From contig ONHK01000007.1 of the NCBI GenBank assembly GCA_900317625.1, positions 62,001-126,000 of the forward strand: DNA of 64,000 bases, in the 5' to 3' direction. A program made the position numbers and the translations under genes. Source of the stretch: an uncultured Treponema sp. Its GTDB lineage: Bacteria > Spirochaetota > Spirochaetia > Treponematales > Treponemataceae. Of this stretch, positions 26,936 to 35,049 are shown in pieces. A model generated the notes under the pieces. That model was not told the DNA's origin. It made no database searches and was given only the letters and a program-made list of their open reading frames with translations. Within the stretch, counting starts at the first letter, position 1. Every line of letters begins with the position of its first letter.

Positions 26936-28713
26936 TAAACTAAAATTTTATCCGCACTTAAAAGGACTTCCTTATCTTTTGCAAAAACAGAAATATCTTT
27001 TCCGCTAGAACCGCAGTCAACAGCAATACCAATTTTTTCAGAGCCATCTTCCGCACTCTTTACAATATGAACAATTCTATCAGCGCCAACTTTATCCAAG
27101 TCAGAATAAACAAATTCATAATCACAGCTTCGCATCGCAGAATGTTCTTTCCGCAAGGCAATAAGTTTTTTTGTAAAATCCAGTTCCTCAGAAAATTTAC
27201 CTTCCTCAATTTCTTTCCAAGGCATACAACGCCTGTTGTCCGGATCAAAACTTCCCGGAAGTAGAATCTCTGTTCCATAATAAATACAGACTGAGCCAGT
27301 CATTGCAAACAGCAAAACCAAAGTCTGAAGCGCAGTCGTCTTGTTTCCACCGCAGCGATTTAAAATTCGGATTGTGTCATGGCTATCCATCTGGTTAAAA
27401 AGAACGCGGTTTGTCTGCTTAAAATACATTGAATAGCAGCGGTTTATTGCATATTCAAATTTTTTAACATTCCATCGGTCTGAGCAACAAAAATCCGCAA
27501 TTCCATTTTGTAAAGGATAATTCATAACAGAATCATATTCGTCACCACGGAGCCACGGCAATGAATTGTGCCAAATTTCCCCGATAATATAAAAATCAGG
27601 CTTTATTTCGCACATCGCTTTTTTTAGTTCCTTGCAGAATGAATGAGAAACTTCATTCGCAACATCAAGGCGAAGCGCATCAATATCATAATTTTTTACC
27701 CAATTTCGGCAAACATCGATTATATATTTCTGACATTCCGGATTATTTGTGTTCAGCTTTGGCATATAATCAACAAACGCAAATGAATAGAATTTTCCTA
27801 GCCCTGCGTTTCCTTTCTTATAACCAAACCCAGGTTCAACAAAATCAAAATCGTTTACCATAAACCAGTCTTTATATTTTGATTTTTCCCTGTTTTTCCA
27901 GACATCCTGCCATTTGTCAAAAAGCCAGCCGGAATGATTAAAAACTCCATCGAACATAATTTTTATTCCGCGTTTGTGCGCTTCCTGAACATAAGTCTTT
28001 ACAGTTTTAGCCGTACCAAATTCTTCATCAATCAGATTGTAATCATCTGTATTGTATTTATGCTGACTAGAAGATTTATTTATCGGCGTTGTGTAAATTC
28101 CAGTGATTCCAAGTTCCTTCAGATAATCAAGTTTATCGATTATGCCCTGAATGTTTCCACCGTAAACTGGCTCTGGCCCATGATGGTCGCAAGGAATCTG
28201 TTCACCATATTTAGGCCACGGCAAAAGGTTTTTCGGCACAAAATCGCTTTTTCCACGGCAGAATCTTGCCGGAAAAATCTGATACCAAACAGTATTTTCT
28301 GCCCATTCTGGAGTTTTATTTATGTCTGCAGAATTCATCCACGGAAAAATAAAAAATCCGTGCCGGTTTCCACCGTTCTCAAATTCAGATTTTGTAAAAA
28401 ATCCATCATAAGAATAAAAAAATTCTTCGCTTCCACTTACAAGACGAAAATAATATGAAAGCCGCTTGAACTCAGGCTTCAAGGCAATCGTCCATCTAAA
28501 ATGCTCCTGAAGCTCTTTCCTTTCAATAATTTCAGATTCTTCACCATTCCAGCTCCAGTCACCGCCCAAAATTCCACCGGCAAACGGATCGCCGCTAACA
28601 ATAAAGACACGCTCAACATCTTTTCCTGTAAGAATATTGATTTCCAAAGTATCTTCATCCAAAGGATAACAAAAATTATCAAACGCAAAATGCTGTACTG
28701 CCGCTAAATTCAT
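26926..28713 (-). CDS. GH13 alpha-amylase family enzyme (neopullulanase/cyclomaltodextrinase type)
   Basis: Hydrolyses alpha-1,4 (and possibly 1,6) glucans or cyclodextrins. The 595-residue protein has no signal peptide and so is probably cytoplasmic, acting on imported maltodextrins. The N-terminal 125 residues resemble the CBM34-type domain of this subgroup, followed by the GH13 barrel from WYQIFPARFCRG. Catalytic regions: FDGVFNHSG, DALRLDVANE (nucleophile Asp), FYIIGEIWHN (acid Glu) and FNQMDSHDT (third Asp). TAGAAT lies six bases before the ATG, with no ribosome-binding site. Divergent from the MBL gene at 28760. Confidence 0.88.
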   Translation of the reverse strand: MNLAAVQHFAFDNFCYPLDEDTLEINILTGKDVERVFIVSGDPFAGGILGGDWSWNGEESEIIERKELQEHFRWTIALKPEFKRLSYYFRLVSGSEEFFYSYDGFFTKSEFENGGNRHGFFIFPWMNSADINKTPEWAENTVWYQIFPARFCRGKSDFVPKNLLPWPKYGEQIPCDHHGPEPVYGGNIQGIIDKLDYLKELGITGIYTTPINKSSSQHKYNTDDYNLIDEEFGTAKTVKTYVQEAHKRGIKIMFDGVFNHSGWLFDKWQDVWKNREKSKYKDWFMVNDFDFVEPGFGYKKGNAGLGKFYSFAFVDYMPKLNTNNPECQKYIIDVCRNWVKNYDIDALRLDVANEVSHSFCKELKKAMCEIKPDFYIIGEIWHNSLPWLRGDEYDSVMNYPLQNGIADFCCSDRWNVKKFEYAINRCYSMYFKQTNRVLFNQMDSHDTIRILNRCGGNKTTALQTLVLLFAMTGSVCIYYGTEILLPGSFDPDNRRCMPWKEIEEGKFSEELDFTKKLIALRKEHSAMRSCDYEFVYSDLDKVGADRIVHIVKSAEDGSEKIGIAVDCGSSGKDISVFAKDKEVLLSADKILVYKI

Positions 28714-28759
28714 ATTTTCATTCTATTCTAAAGATTCGCATTGTGCTATAGTAAAATAG

Positions 28760-29611
28760 ATGAAAACAAGAGAATTTAACGGTTCAATAGAATTTACAAA
28801 CGATGGGCAACTTTCACTTTTCTTTTTGGGAACCGGCGGTGCCTTTTCAAAAAAATATTTCCAGAACAATGTTCTTGTCATAAAAGGAAAATCCCATATT
28901 CTTATTGACTGCGGAACTTTATGTCCATTTTCATTTTCGCAATTTAACTCAAAAATAACACAGGTAAGGAATTTTTTGCTTACTCATAATCACGCGGACC
29001 ACATCGGCGGAATGGAAGAAGTTGCTCTTTTAAATATGTATGGAACCAGACAGATTCCAAATATTGTAATAACTGATGAATTTAAAAAACTGCTCTGGAA
29101 TGAATCATTAAAAGGCGGATTAAAAACCAAGGGCGAGAATTCTTCAAAGTCAAAAATGACTTTCAGTGATTACTTTCTCCAGATAAAACCAAAAAAGATA
29201 AAGAATTCTCCACGTCCATTTTATGAAACTAATATCGGTGATATAAATTTAAAAATCTTCAGAACAAAACACGTTTTTACAGACAAGAACAACTGGAAAA
29301 ACAGCTATTATTCTGTTGGTGTCCTTATTGACAATAGAATTATTTTCACCGGTGACTCACAGGCGGATAAAACTCTTATAGACTGGCTTACTTCATCTTT
29401 TAAAATTGATTACATTTTCCATGATTGTCAGTTTGGAAAAAATGCGGTTCATGCCAGTTATGAAGAACTCTTGCAAACCATTCCATCCGACCTGCGAAAA
29501 AAAACTTACCTTTGCCATTACAGCGACAATGCCGACCAAAATATTTCACGAGTATTAAACGATGGATTTGCCGGCTGCGTAAAACGCGGCATTTATTACG
29601 ACTGTGATTAA
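28760..29611 (+). CDS. MBL-fold hydrolase (RNase Z-like)
   Basis: A 283-residue metallo-beta-lactamase-fold protein. LFFLGTGGAFSKKYFQNN opens the fold. The zinc motif is LLTHNHADHIGG near residue 78, with later ligands in FTGDS near 203 and the FHDCQF segment near 217. It resembles the RNase Z / phosphodiesterase branch, but the exocap typical of tRNase Z is not obvious, so the substrate is open. An extended -10, TGC-TATAGT (28747-28752), ends seven bases before the ATG and there is no ribosome-binding site. Confidence 0.8.
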   Translation: MKTREFNGSIEFTNDGQLSLFFLGTGGAFSKKYFQNNVLVIKGKSHILIDCGTLCPFSFSQFNSKITQVRNFLLTHNHADHIGGMEEVALLNMYGTRQIPNIVITDEFKKLLWNESLKGGLKTKGENSSKSKMTFSDYFLQIKPKKIKNSPRPFYETNIGDINLKIFRTKHVFTDKNNWKNSYYSVGVLIDNRIIFTGDSQADKTLIDWLTSSFKIDYIFHDCQFGKNAVHASYEELLQTIPSDLRKKTYLCHYSDNADQNISRVLNDGFAGCVKRGIYYDCD

Positions 29612-29671
29612 GACTAAACGCAAACAAAAATCTTAACCTAAAAAATCAGTTTAAAAAATATCTTACATAAA

Positions 29672-29700
29672 AAAAGAGTGCGTTTGTCAACGCACTCTTT
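29672..29700 (-). terminator. Terminator of tRNA-Arg (possibly two-way)
   Basis: AAAGAGTGCGTT and AACGCACTCTTT form a perfect stem with a four-base loop. On the minus strand a T run follows, ending the tRNA-Arg transcript. On the plus strand it could also stop the MBL gene's transcript. Confidence 0.8.
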
Positions 29701-29702
29701 AA

Positions 29703-29776
29703 TGTCCCGAGCGCGAGTCGAACGCGCGACCTTCCGCTTAGGAGGCGGACGCTCTATCCAGCTGAGCTACAGGGAC
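29703..29776 (-). tRNA. tRNA-Arg (anticodon CCT)
   Basis: The minus strand folds as a cloverleaf: acceptor GTCCCTG with TCGGGAC, D arm GCTC-AGCTGGATA-GAGC, anticodon stem TCCGC/GCGGA with loop CTCCTAA, and T arm GCGCG-TTCGACT-CGCGC. The discriminator is A and CCA is not encoded. The acceptor has a T6-C67 mismatch and a G7-T66 wobble. Confidence 0.93.
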
Positions 29777-29813
29777 TAATTTTTGCCACCATTTCTGATG
29801 GCTTTTTTACAAA

Positions 29814-31496
29814 CTAGAACAATCCAGAAATCACACCATCATCATCAACATCAATATTGAGTGCGGCAGGCACTTTTGGAAGTCCAGGCATTGTCATAAT
29901 ATCACCGGCAAGAGCAACAACAAAACCTGCCCCTGCATAAAGCTGTACATCACGAACCGGGAAAACATAACCACTCGGAGCACCAATAAGTTTTGGGTCA
30001 TGACTTATAGAATTCTGAGTTTTCGCAATACAAACAGGAAGTTTTCCATATCCTTGCGCTTCAAAATCCTTAAGTTTTTTCAAAGCCTTGCTCTCAAATT
30101 CCACTGAATTAGCATGATATATTTCTTTTGCAATTTTTTCAATCTTCTTGTCCAAAGAAAGTTCATCTTCGTAAAGATAATGGAAATTTGCTTTTCCGCT
30201 ATCTGCAATTTCACAAACAGCCTTTGCAAGTTCAACCGCACCTCCTCCGCCTTTTCCCCAACCTTCGCATAAAACAGCCTTAGAACAGTTTTCTTTGCAA
30301 AGTTTTTCAAGAAGAGAAATCTCCTCATCTGTATCTGTGATAAATTTATTCACCGCAACAACACAAGGAACTCCAAACTTAGAAATATTTCCAATATGCG
30401 CCTTAAGATTTTCAAAACCTTTTTCCAACGCGACAACATTCGGTTTAGAAAGTTCAGTTTTTGCAACACCACCATGCATTTTCAACGCGCGGATTGTGGC
30501 AACAATAACAACCGCACTAGGTTCAAGTCCAGCCGCACGGCATTTTATGTCCATAAATTTTTCTGCACCAAGATCAGCGGCAAAACCTGCTTCTGTAACA
30601 ACATAATCTCCACAAGCAAGAGCGCTCAAAGTCGCATTCACAGAGTTACAACCGTGTGCAATATTTGCAAAAGGACCGCCGTGAACAAAAGCAGGATTTT
30701 TTTCCAAAGTCTGAACAAGATTCGGTCTAATCGCATCCTTCAGCAAAGATGCAACTGCGCCAGTACATTTCAAATCACCGAATTTCACATTTTCTTTATT
30801 GTAATTTTTTCCAATAATGATATTAGAAATTCTTTCCTTTAACTCAGAAATTGAGCGACTAAGACAAATAATAGCCATAATTTCAGAAGCAACAGTAATC
30901 TGAAAATGATCTTCACGAGGAGTTCCATCAGTTCTGTTTCCAAGCCCGTCAACAATATTTCTAAGCTGGCGGTCATTCAAGTCAACACAACGCTTCCAAG
31001 AAATTGTGCGAGGATCAATTCCGAGTTCATTTCCCTGCTGAATGTGATTATCAATAAGAGCCGCAATCAAATTATTTGCAATGGAAATAGCATGAATATC
31101 ACCTGTAAAATGCAGATTTATATCTTCCATAGGAACAATCTGGGCATAACCACCGCCACAAGCACCGCCTTTTACACCAAAACAAGGTCCAAGAGAAGGT
31201 TCCCGCAATGCAATTACAGATTTTTTCCCGATTTTTCTGAGTCCATCGCCCAAACCAATAGAAACAGTCGATTTTCCTTCACCAGCAGGAGTTGGAGTGA
31301 TTGCTGTAACTAGAATCAATTTTCCACGTTTAGCAGAATCAGAAGCCTTGCTCTGGAGTTCCCTCAACTTTTTCATTGTAAGTTTAGCTTTGTAAGGTCC
31401 GTAAAGCTCAAGTTCCTCAGGTTTTATTCCAATCTTTTCAGCAACATCCGCAATCGGAACCATCACATTTTTCTGAGCAATTTCAATATCTGTCAT
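29814..31496 (-). CDS. fhs: Formate-tetrahydrofolate ligase
   Basis: Joins formate to tetrahydrofolate using ATP, giving 10-formyl-THF for one-carbon metabolism and, in acetogens, the methyl branch of the Wood-Ljungdahl pathway. About 560 residues, the normal length. The P-loop-like [20 protein letters not shown] is near residue 70, and [15 protein letters not shown] and [11 protein letters not shown] follow. The start at 31496 ([10 protein letters not shown]) has GAGG upstream. It is a single gene; no folD or other C1 gene lies beside it. Confidence 0.97.
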   Translation of the reverse strand: MTDIEIAQKNVMVPIADVAEKIGIKPEELELYGPYKAKLTMKKLRELQSKASDSAKRGKLILVTAITPTPAGEGKSTVSIGLGDGLRKIGKKSVIALREPSLGPCFGVKGGACGGGYAQIVPMEDINLHFTGDIHAISIANNLIAALIDNHIQQGNELGIDPRTISWKRCVDLNDRQLRNIVDGLGNRTDGTPREDHFQITVASEIMAIICLSRSISELKERISNIIIGKNYNKENVKFGDLKCTGAVASLLKDAIRPNLVQTLEKNPAFVHGGPFANIAHGCNSVNATLSALACGDYVVTEAGFAADLGAEKFMDIKCRAAGLEPSAVVIVATIRALKMHGGVAKTELSKPNVVALEKGFENLKAHIGNISKFGVPCVVAVNKFITDTDEEISLLEKLCKENCSKAVLCEGWGKGGGGAVELAKAVCEIADSGKANFHYLYEDELSLDKKIEKIAKEIYHANSVEFESKALKKLKDFEAQGYGKLPVCIAKTQNSISHDPKLIGAPSGYVFPVRDVQLYAGAGFVVALAGDIMTMPGLPKVPAALNIDVDDDGVISGLF

Positions 31497-31569
31497 CAAA
31501 CCAACCTCATGGAAGAAATAATGTTATTATTCTACAGAAATACCGTGTTATTTTCAATTATATAGAATA

Positions 31570-31998
31570 TTATTCAAACCAATTTTCAACGCAAAGTGAA
31601 AAATGTTCCCTAATCGGCTCATAATCTTTTACATTCCGGGTAACAAGAATCAGGTTATTCGACATTGCTATGGAAGCAATCATCGCATCTATAGTAGGTG
31701 GAGTTTTTCCATATTTTTTTAATTCTGAAAAAATCTTTGCATGCATACTTGCAGCATGTTTATCATACTCAACAATTGGATAAGTTCCTTGAATATAATC
31801 ATAAGTAATAACCTCCGCAGTCTGTTTTTTCTTTCCTTCAGGCATTGTTTCAAGACCTTTTAGAGCCTCATACCAAACAGGAGCAGATATACTGCAAAAT
31901 GCTGTTTTTGATTCTAACATACTCAACATTTTTTCACTTGGTTTTGGTTTTGTAAGCTCAGAAATTATATTTGTATCCAGAGTATAAATTACAGACAT
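31570..31998 (-). CDS. PIN-domain toxin (VapC type)
   Basis: A predicted ribonuclease toxin of about 142 residues. PIN acidic residues are seen in YTLDTNIISEL (Asp near residue 7), the middle helix after APVWYEALKG (Glu), and TIDAMIASIA (Asp), with NVKDYEPI near the end. The start at 31998 has AAAGGGGG upstream. It overlaps the antitoxin gene by ten bases, so the two are translationally coupled, with the antitoxin first as is usual. Confidence 0.88.
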   Translation of the reverse strand: MSVIYTLDTNIISELTKPKPSEKMLSMLESKTAFCSISAPVWYEALKGLETMPEGKKKQTAEVITYDYIQGTYPIVEYDKHAASMHAKIFSELKKYGKTPPTIDAMIASIAMSNNLILVTRNVKDYEPIREHFSLCVENWFE

Positions 31999-32294
31999 AA
32001 ACACCCCCTTTCTTTTTCAAGTCGGCTTTCTTTTCTTTGTTGTTCCAAAATCTGGGAATATTCATCACCAAAACATTCTTCTATATCTTTTTCAGACAAT
32101 CCCGCCCGCCACTTACGCAATTCCTCCACAGGATTCTTTTTCACAGGTTTTTTATAATTTTCATCAAAATTCTTTTTGCTGATTATGACTGCAGAAACCG
32201 TTCCATGCTTTGTTATCTCAACAATCTCGCCATTTTCAGCATACGTTATATATTCACTCAATTTTGCTTTTACATCATAAAGTGGAGCTGTCAT
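31989..32294 (-). CDS. Phd/YefM-type antitoxin
   Basis: A 101-residue protein with the DNA-binding N-terminal fold VKAKLSEYITYAENGEIVEIT followed by KHGTVSAVIISKKNF, as in Phd antitoxins, and a charged C-terminal tail that would wrap the toxin. A strong TAGGAGG site precedes the ATG. It is the first gene of the toxin-antitoxin operon and probably represses it by binding the repeats just upstream (32321-32375). Confidence 0.88.
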   Translation of the reverse strand: MTAPLYDVKAKLSEYITYAENGEIVEITKHGTVSAVIISKKNFDENYKKPVKKNPVEELRKWRAGLSEKDIEECFGDEYSQILEQQRKESRLEKERGCLCL

Positions 32295-32320
32295 CGTGCC
32301 TCCTATAGAAAACCTTTCTG

Positions 32321-32375
32321 ACTATCAGATAGTTATATTATAGTCATAAATAGTCATAAATAGTCATATTGTCAA
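32321..32375 (-). promoter_or_regulatory. Toxin-antitoxin promoter with 10-bp direct repeats
   Basis: On the plus strand TAGTCATAAA occurs at 32341-32350 and 32351-32360, and TAGTCATATT at 32361-32370. Next to them is the palindrome ACTAT-CAG-ATAGT (32321-32333), which shares the ATAGT word. On the minus strand TTGACA (32370-32375) and TATTTA, or a TATAAT at 32337-32342, could form the promoter. Ten-base spacing puts each site on the same helix face. Confidence 0.6.
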
Positions 32376-32444
32376 AGTAAAAACAAAGAAGGAAAGAAAT
32401 TACGTAAAAAACAATATTATATTGCAGTCAAAATTTAGTATTAT

Positions 32445-32554
32445 ACGTTAATAAAATTCAGTCTACACGTTAACAAAATTTAGTCTATACGTTAACAAAA
32501 TTTAGACTACACGTTAACAAAATTCAGTCTACACGTTAACAAAATTTAGTCTGA
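32445..32554. repeat. Five tandem 22-bp repeats
   Basis: Copies at 32445, 32467, 32489, 32511 and 32533, each exactly 22 bases, beginning ACGTTAAC (ACGTTAAT in the first) and running AAAATTYAG to a TCTAC-like end. A partial copy precedes at 32427. A looser match (GTAACAAAATATAGTACTG) lies at about 32606. There are no spacers, so it is not a CRISPR array. The surrounding gap of about 400 bases (32295-32698) has no gene. It looks like an iteron block or a variable-number tandem repeat. Confidence 0.85.
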
Positions 32555-32698
32555 ATTTTATCTAAATTTCCCCTTGCTTTCCATATCACTATTTTTATCG
32601 GATCAGTAACAAAATATAGTACTGTCTCGTACCCATGTAAAAGCCTTAGTATGTGCTTTAGTTTTTTAGGAGATTTTTAAAAATAATAATCGACAATT

Positions 32699-33448
32699 TT
32701 AAGCATTCATCAACGCAGCCACTTCCTCATCCGTTAAATCGCGGTATTCTCCAATGGCAAGTTTTTCATCTAATTTTAGAGGGCCGATTGAAATGCGTTT
32801 CAAATAAACAACTTCATTCGCCTCTGCCAAAAACATTCTTTTTACCTGATGGAATTTTCCTTCATTTATGGTAAGAATGCATTCGTTTTCGGTTTTCCAC
32901 TGGATTTCAGCTGGTTTTGCAAGGAAGCCAGGTTCGTTTCCTTCCGGCGGAATTTCAATTCCGTTTTTAAAATCCTGTGAGATTTTTTCCTGATTTTCAA
33001 TTGTTTCTGAATTGCTTAGTCGCACAAAATATGATTTTGGAAAATGAGTTTTTGGGCTTGTGATTCTATGTGTCAGAGCGCCATCTGTTGTAAAAAGCAA
33101 AAGCCCTTCGGTGTCAATATCAAGCCTACCAACAAGATGCAGATTTTCTTCCAGATACGGAGTATGAAAACGTTCGTCCAAAAGCTCAAAAACAGTCTGA
33201 TGAAGGCCATCTTTATTTGCGCTTACAAAATCTTTTGGCTTGTTCATCATAATATAAAAATTCTTTCGTAGATTTAGAACTTCGCCATCGATTTTTATTT
33301 CATCTTTATCTGGATTCACAGAAAAACTCGTGTCAAAAACACGCTCGCCATTTATCATAACTTCTGATGAATACAAAAATTTCCGAATTGCCTTGCGGCT
33401 TCCAAAACCTTCATGAGAAAGAATCTTATCTAATCTTGCAAAACTCAT
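32699..33448 (-). CDS. RsuA/RluB-family 16S/23S rRNA pseudouridine synthase
   Basis: A pseudouridine synthase of 249 residues. The S4 RNA-binding domain is at the N-terminus (ARLDKILSHEGFGSRKAIRKFL) and the catalytic motif GRLDIDTEGLLLFT is near residue 102. Later come KSYFVRL and EGKFHQVKRMFLA, both typical. The RsuA versus RluB/E/F subgroup is not settled from sequence alone. It follows gltA by 24 bases on the same strand. Confidence 0.9.
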   Translation of the reverse strand: MSFARLDKILSHEGFGSRKAIRKFLYSSEVMINGERVFDTSFSVNPDKDEIKIDGEVLNLRKNFYIMMNKPKDFVSANKDGLHQTVFELLDERFHTPYLEENLHLVGRLDIDTEGLLLFTTDGALTHRITSPKTHFPKSYFVRLSNSETIENQEKISQDFKNGIEIPPEGNEPGFLAKPAEIQWKTENECILTINEGKFHQVKRMFLAEANEVVYLKRISIGPLKLDEKLAIGEYRDLTDEEVAALMNA

Positions 33449-33472
33449 TTTTGTTCCAGAATATTAAAAAAA

Positions 33473-34831
33473 TTAACGCTTGTCGATTGGAATATATTTT
33501 CGTTCCTCGCATACATTTTTATAAGCAGGACGATAAATTCTTCCGCCGGCAACAAGCTCTTCAATTCTGTGCGCAGACCAACCGGCAATTCTGCTGATGG
33601 CAAAAATCGGTGTGTACAGTTCACGAGGAATATTCAGCATTGTATATACAAATCCAGAATACAAGTCAACATTTGCGCAAATCTGCTTATCTGAATGATG
33701 AACTTCCATAATGATTTCTGGAGCAATTTCTTCTATCATGCGGTAAAGATTGTATTCTTCCAGGCAATTTTTTTCCTTTGCAAGTTTTTTTGCCTTTTCG
33801 CGGAGAAGCAAGGCTCGTGGATCGCTGATTGTATAAACCGCGTGTCCCATTCCATAAATTTTTCCGCTGTGGTCAAATGCTTCTTTTTTTGCAATTTTAT
33901 AGAGATATTCGCGGACTTCTTTTTCGCTTGACCAGTCTTTTACATTCGCCTTGATTTCATCCATCATTTCTACAACACGGATATTCGCGCCACCATGGCG
34001 GCGACCTTTCAATGAACCGACAGCAGCAGCAATTGCCGAGTATGTGTCTGTGTCCGCAGAAGAAACAACATGAACAGTTAAAGATGAGTTGTTTCCACCA
34101 CCGTGTTCTGCGTGAAGAATAAGCGCAAGGTCAAGAATTTCGGCCTCAAGTTTTGTATACTGGCAGTCAGGACGAATCAAATGCAGGAAATTTTCAGCAG
34201 TTGAAAGTTCTGGAAGCGGATTATGAATATACATTGATTTATTTTCATAATAACGTCTGCGGGCCTGATAACCGTAAGCGGCAAGCGTGGAAAAACGTGA
34301 GATAAGCTCAATGCACTGACGGAGATTATTTGCAACTGAACGGTCTTCCGGATTTTCATCATACGAATAAGAGGCAAGCACTCCACGTGCAAGTTTATTC
34401 ATAATGTCCTGGGAAGGAGCTTTCATAATCATATCTTCGGTAAAATTCGGCGGAAGAGTCCTGCTTTCTCCAATAAAAGCGCGAAACTCATCAAGCTCTG
34501 ATTTTTTTGGAAGTTCACCGAACAAAAGAAGATAGGCGCATTGCTCGTAGCAATAATCATCATTTGCCTCTGCGTCGCGAATCAAGTCAACAACATCATA
34601 TCCGCGGTAAAGCAAACGCCCTGGAACAGGAATTTTCTCTTTATTTGCACCGACTTCGTAACCAACAACATCACCAATCCGTGTAAGTCCAACAAGAACT
34701 CCAGTACCATTTGCATTGCGAAGACCGCGTTTTACATCATACTTTTGATAAAGATCAGGATTGATAGGGTCATTACGTTCTGCAAGTATCGAAAGTTTTT
34801 CTATAAAATTTTTGTGTTTCAAATCTGCCAT
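33473..34831 (-). CDS. gltA: Citrate synthase
   Basis: Condenses oxaloacetate with acetyl-CoA. About 452 residues. Active-site regions are ILHAEHGGGNNSSLTVHV (first His), KGRRHGGANIRVVE (second His) and YGMGHAVYTISDPRA, followed by the Asp/Arg region near YSGFVY. The start at 34831 is preferred since GGGGG lies five bases upstream; an ATG four codons earlier is possible. In a fermentative spirochaete it probably supplies 2-oxoglutarate for glutamate. First gene of a gltA-rsuA unit. Confidence 0.93.
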   Translation of the reverse strand: MADLKHKNFIEKLSILAERNDPINPDLYQKYDVKRGLRNANGTGVLVGLTRIGDVVGYEVGANKEKIPVPGRLLYRGYDVVDLIRDAEANDDYCYEQCAYLLLFGELPKKSELDEFRAFIGESRTLPPNFTEDMIMKAPSQDIMNKLARGVLASYSYDENPEDRSVANNLRQCIELISRFSTLAAYGYQARRRYYENKSMYIHNPLPELSTAENFLHLIRPDCQYTKLEAEILDLALILHAEHGGGNNSSLTVHVVSSADTDTYSAIAAAVGSLKGRRHGGANIRVVEMMDEIKANVKDWSSEKEVREYLYKIAKKEAFDHSGKIYGMGHAVYTISDPRALLLREKAKKLAKEKNCLEEYNLYRMIEEIAPEIIMEVHHSDKQICANVDLYSGFVYTMLNIPRELYTPIFAISRIAGWSAHRIEELVAGGRIYRPAYKNVCEERKYIPIDKR

Positions 34832-34899
34832 ACTTGCCCCCATAAAGAAACTGCATAAAAAATGTATATTTATTCATTGCAATTTTGCATATCTTTATA

Positions 34900-34928
34900 A
34901 TTATACAAATTTCTTGGGCGGTGTACAA
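34900..34928 (-). promoter_or_regulatory. gltA promoter
   Basis: On the minus strand TTGTAC (34923-34928), exactly 17 bases, then TATAAT (34900-34905). RNA would start near 34893, giving a leader of about 60 bases before the start codon. Confidence 0.7.
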
Positions 34929-35049
34929 GAGTTGCAAAAAAATATAAGAATTAATACATTTTTAAAAATAATTACGCCATTTTGACTTTTCCGCTTCCGT
35001 TGCGGAATTTTTTATTTCTTCAGTTTTACAATATATCAATCTAAAAATA

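Noticed and set aside
27934-28458. 174-codon plus-strand frame opposite the amylase gene
   Set aside because: It is antisense to a well-supported GH13 gene, has no start signal, and its residue make-up is that of a shadow frame.
30295-31313. Three plus-strand frames (103-148 codons) opposite fhs
   Set aside because: They are antisense to a highly conserved enzyme gene, lack ribosome-binding sites and show no recognisable domain.
32445-32554. CRISPR array
   Set aside because: The 22-bp units are directly adjacent with no spacers, and no cas gene is nearby.
34989-35013. Terminator of a plus-strand gene after gltA
   Set aside because: TTCCGC/GCGGAA with a T run is on the plus strand, where no gene precedes it; stem is only six pairs. 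It may be chance or a weak processing site for rarA mRNA.
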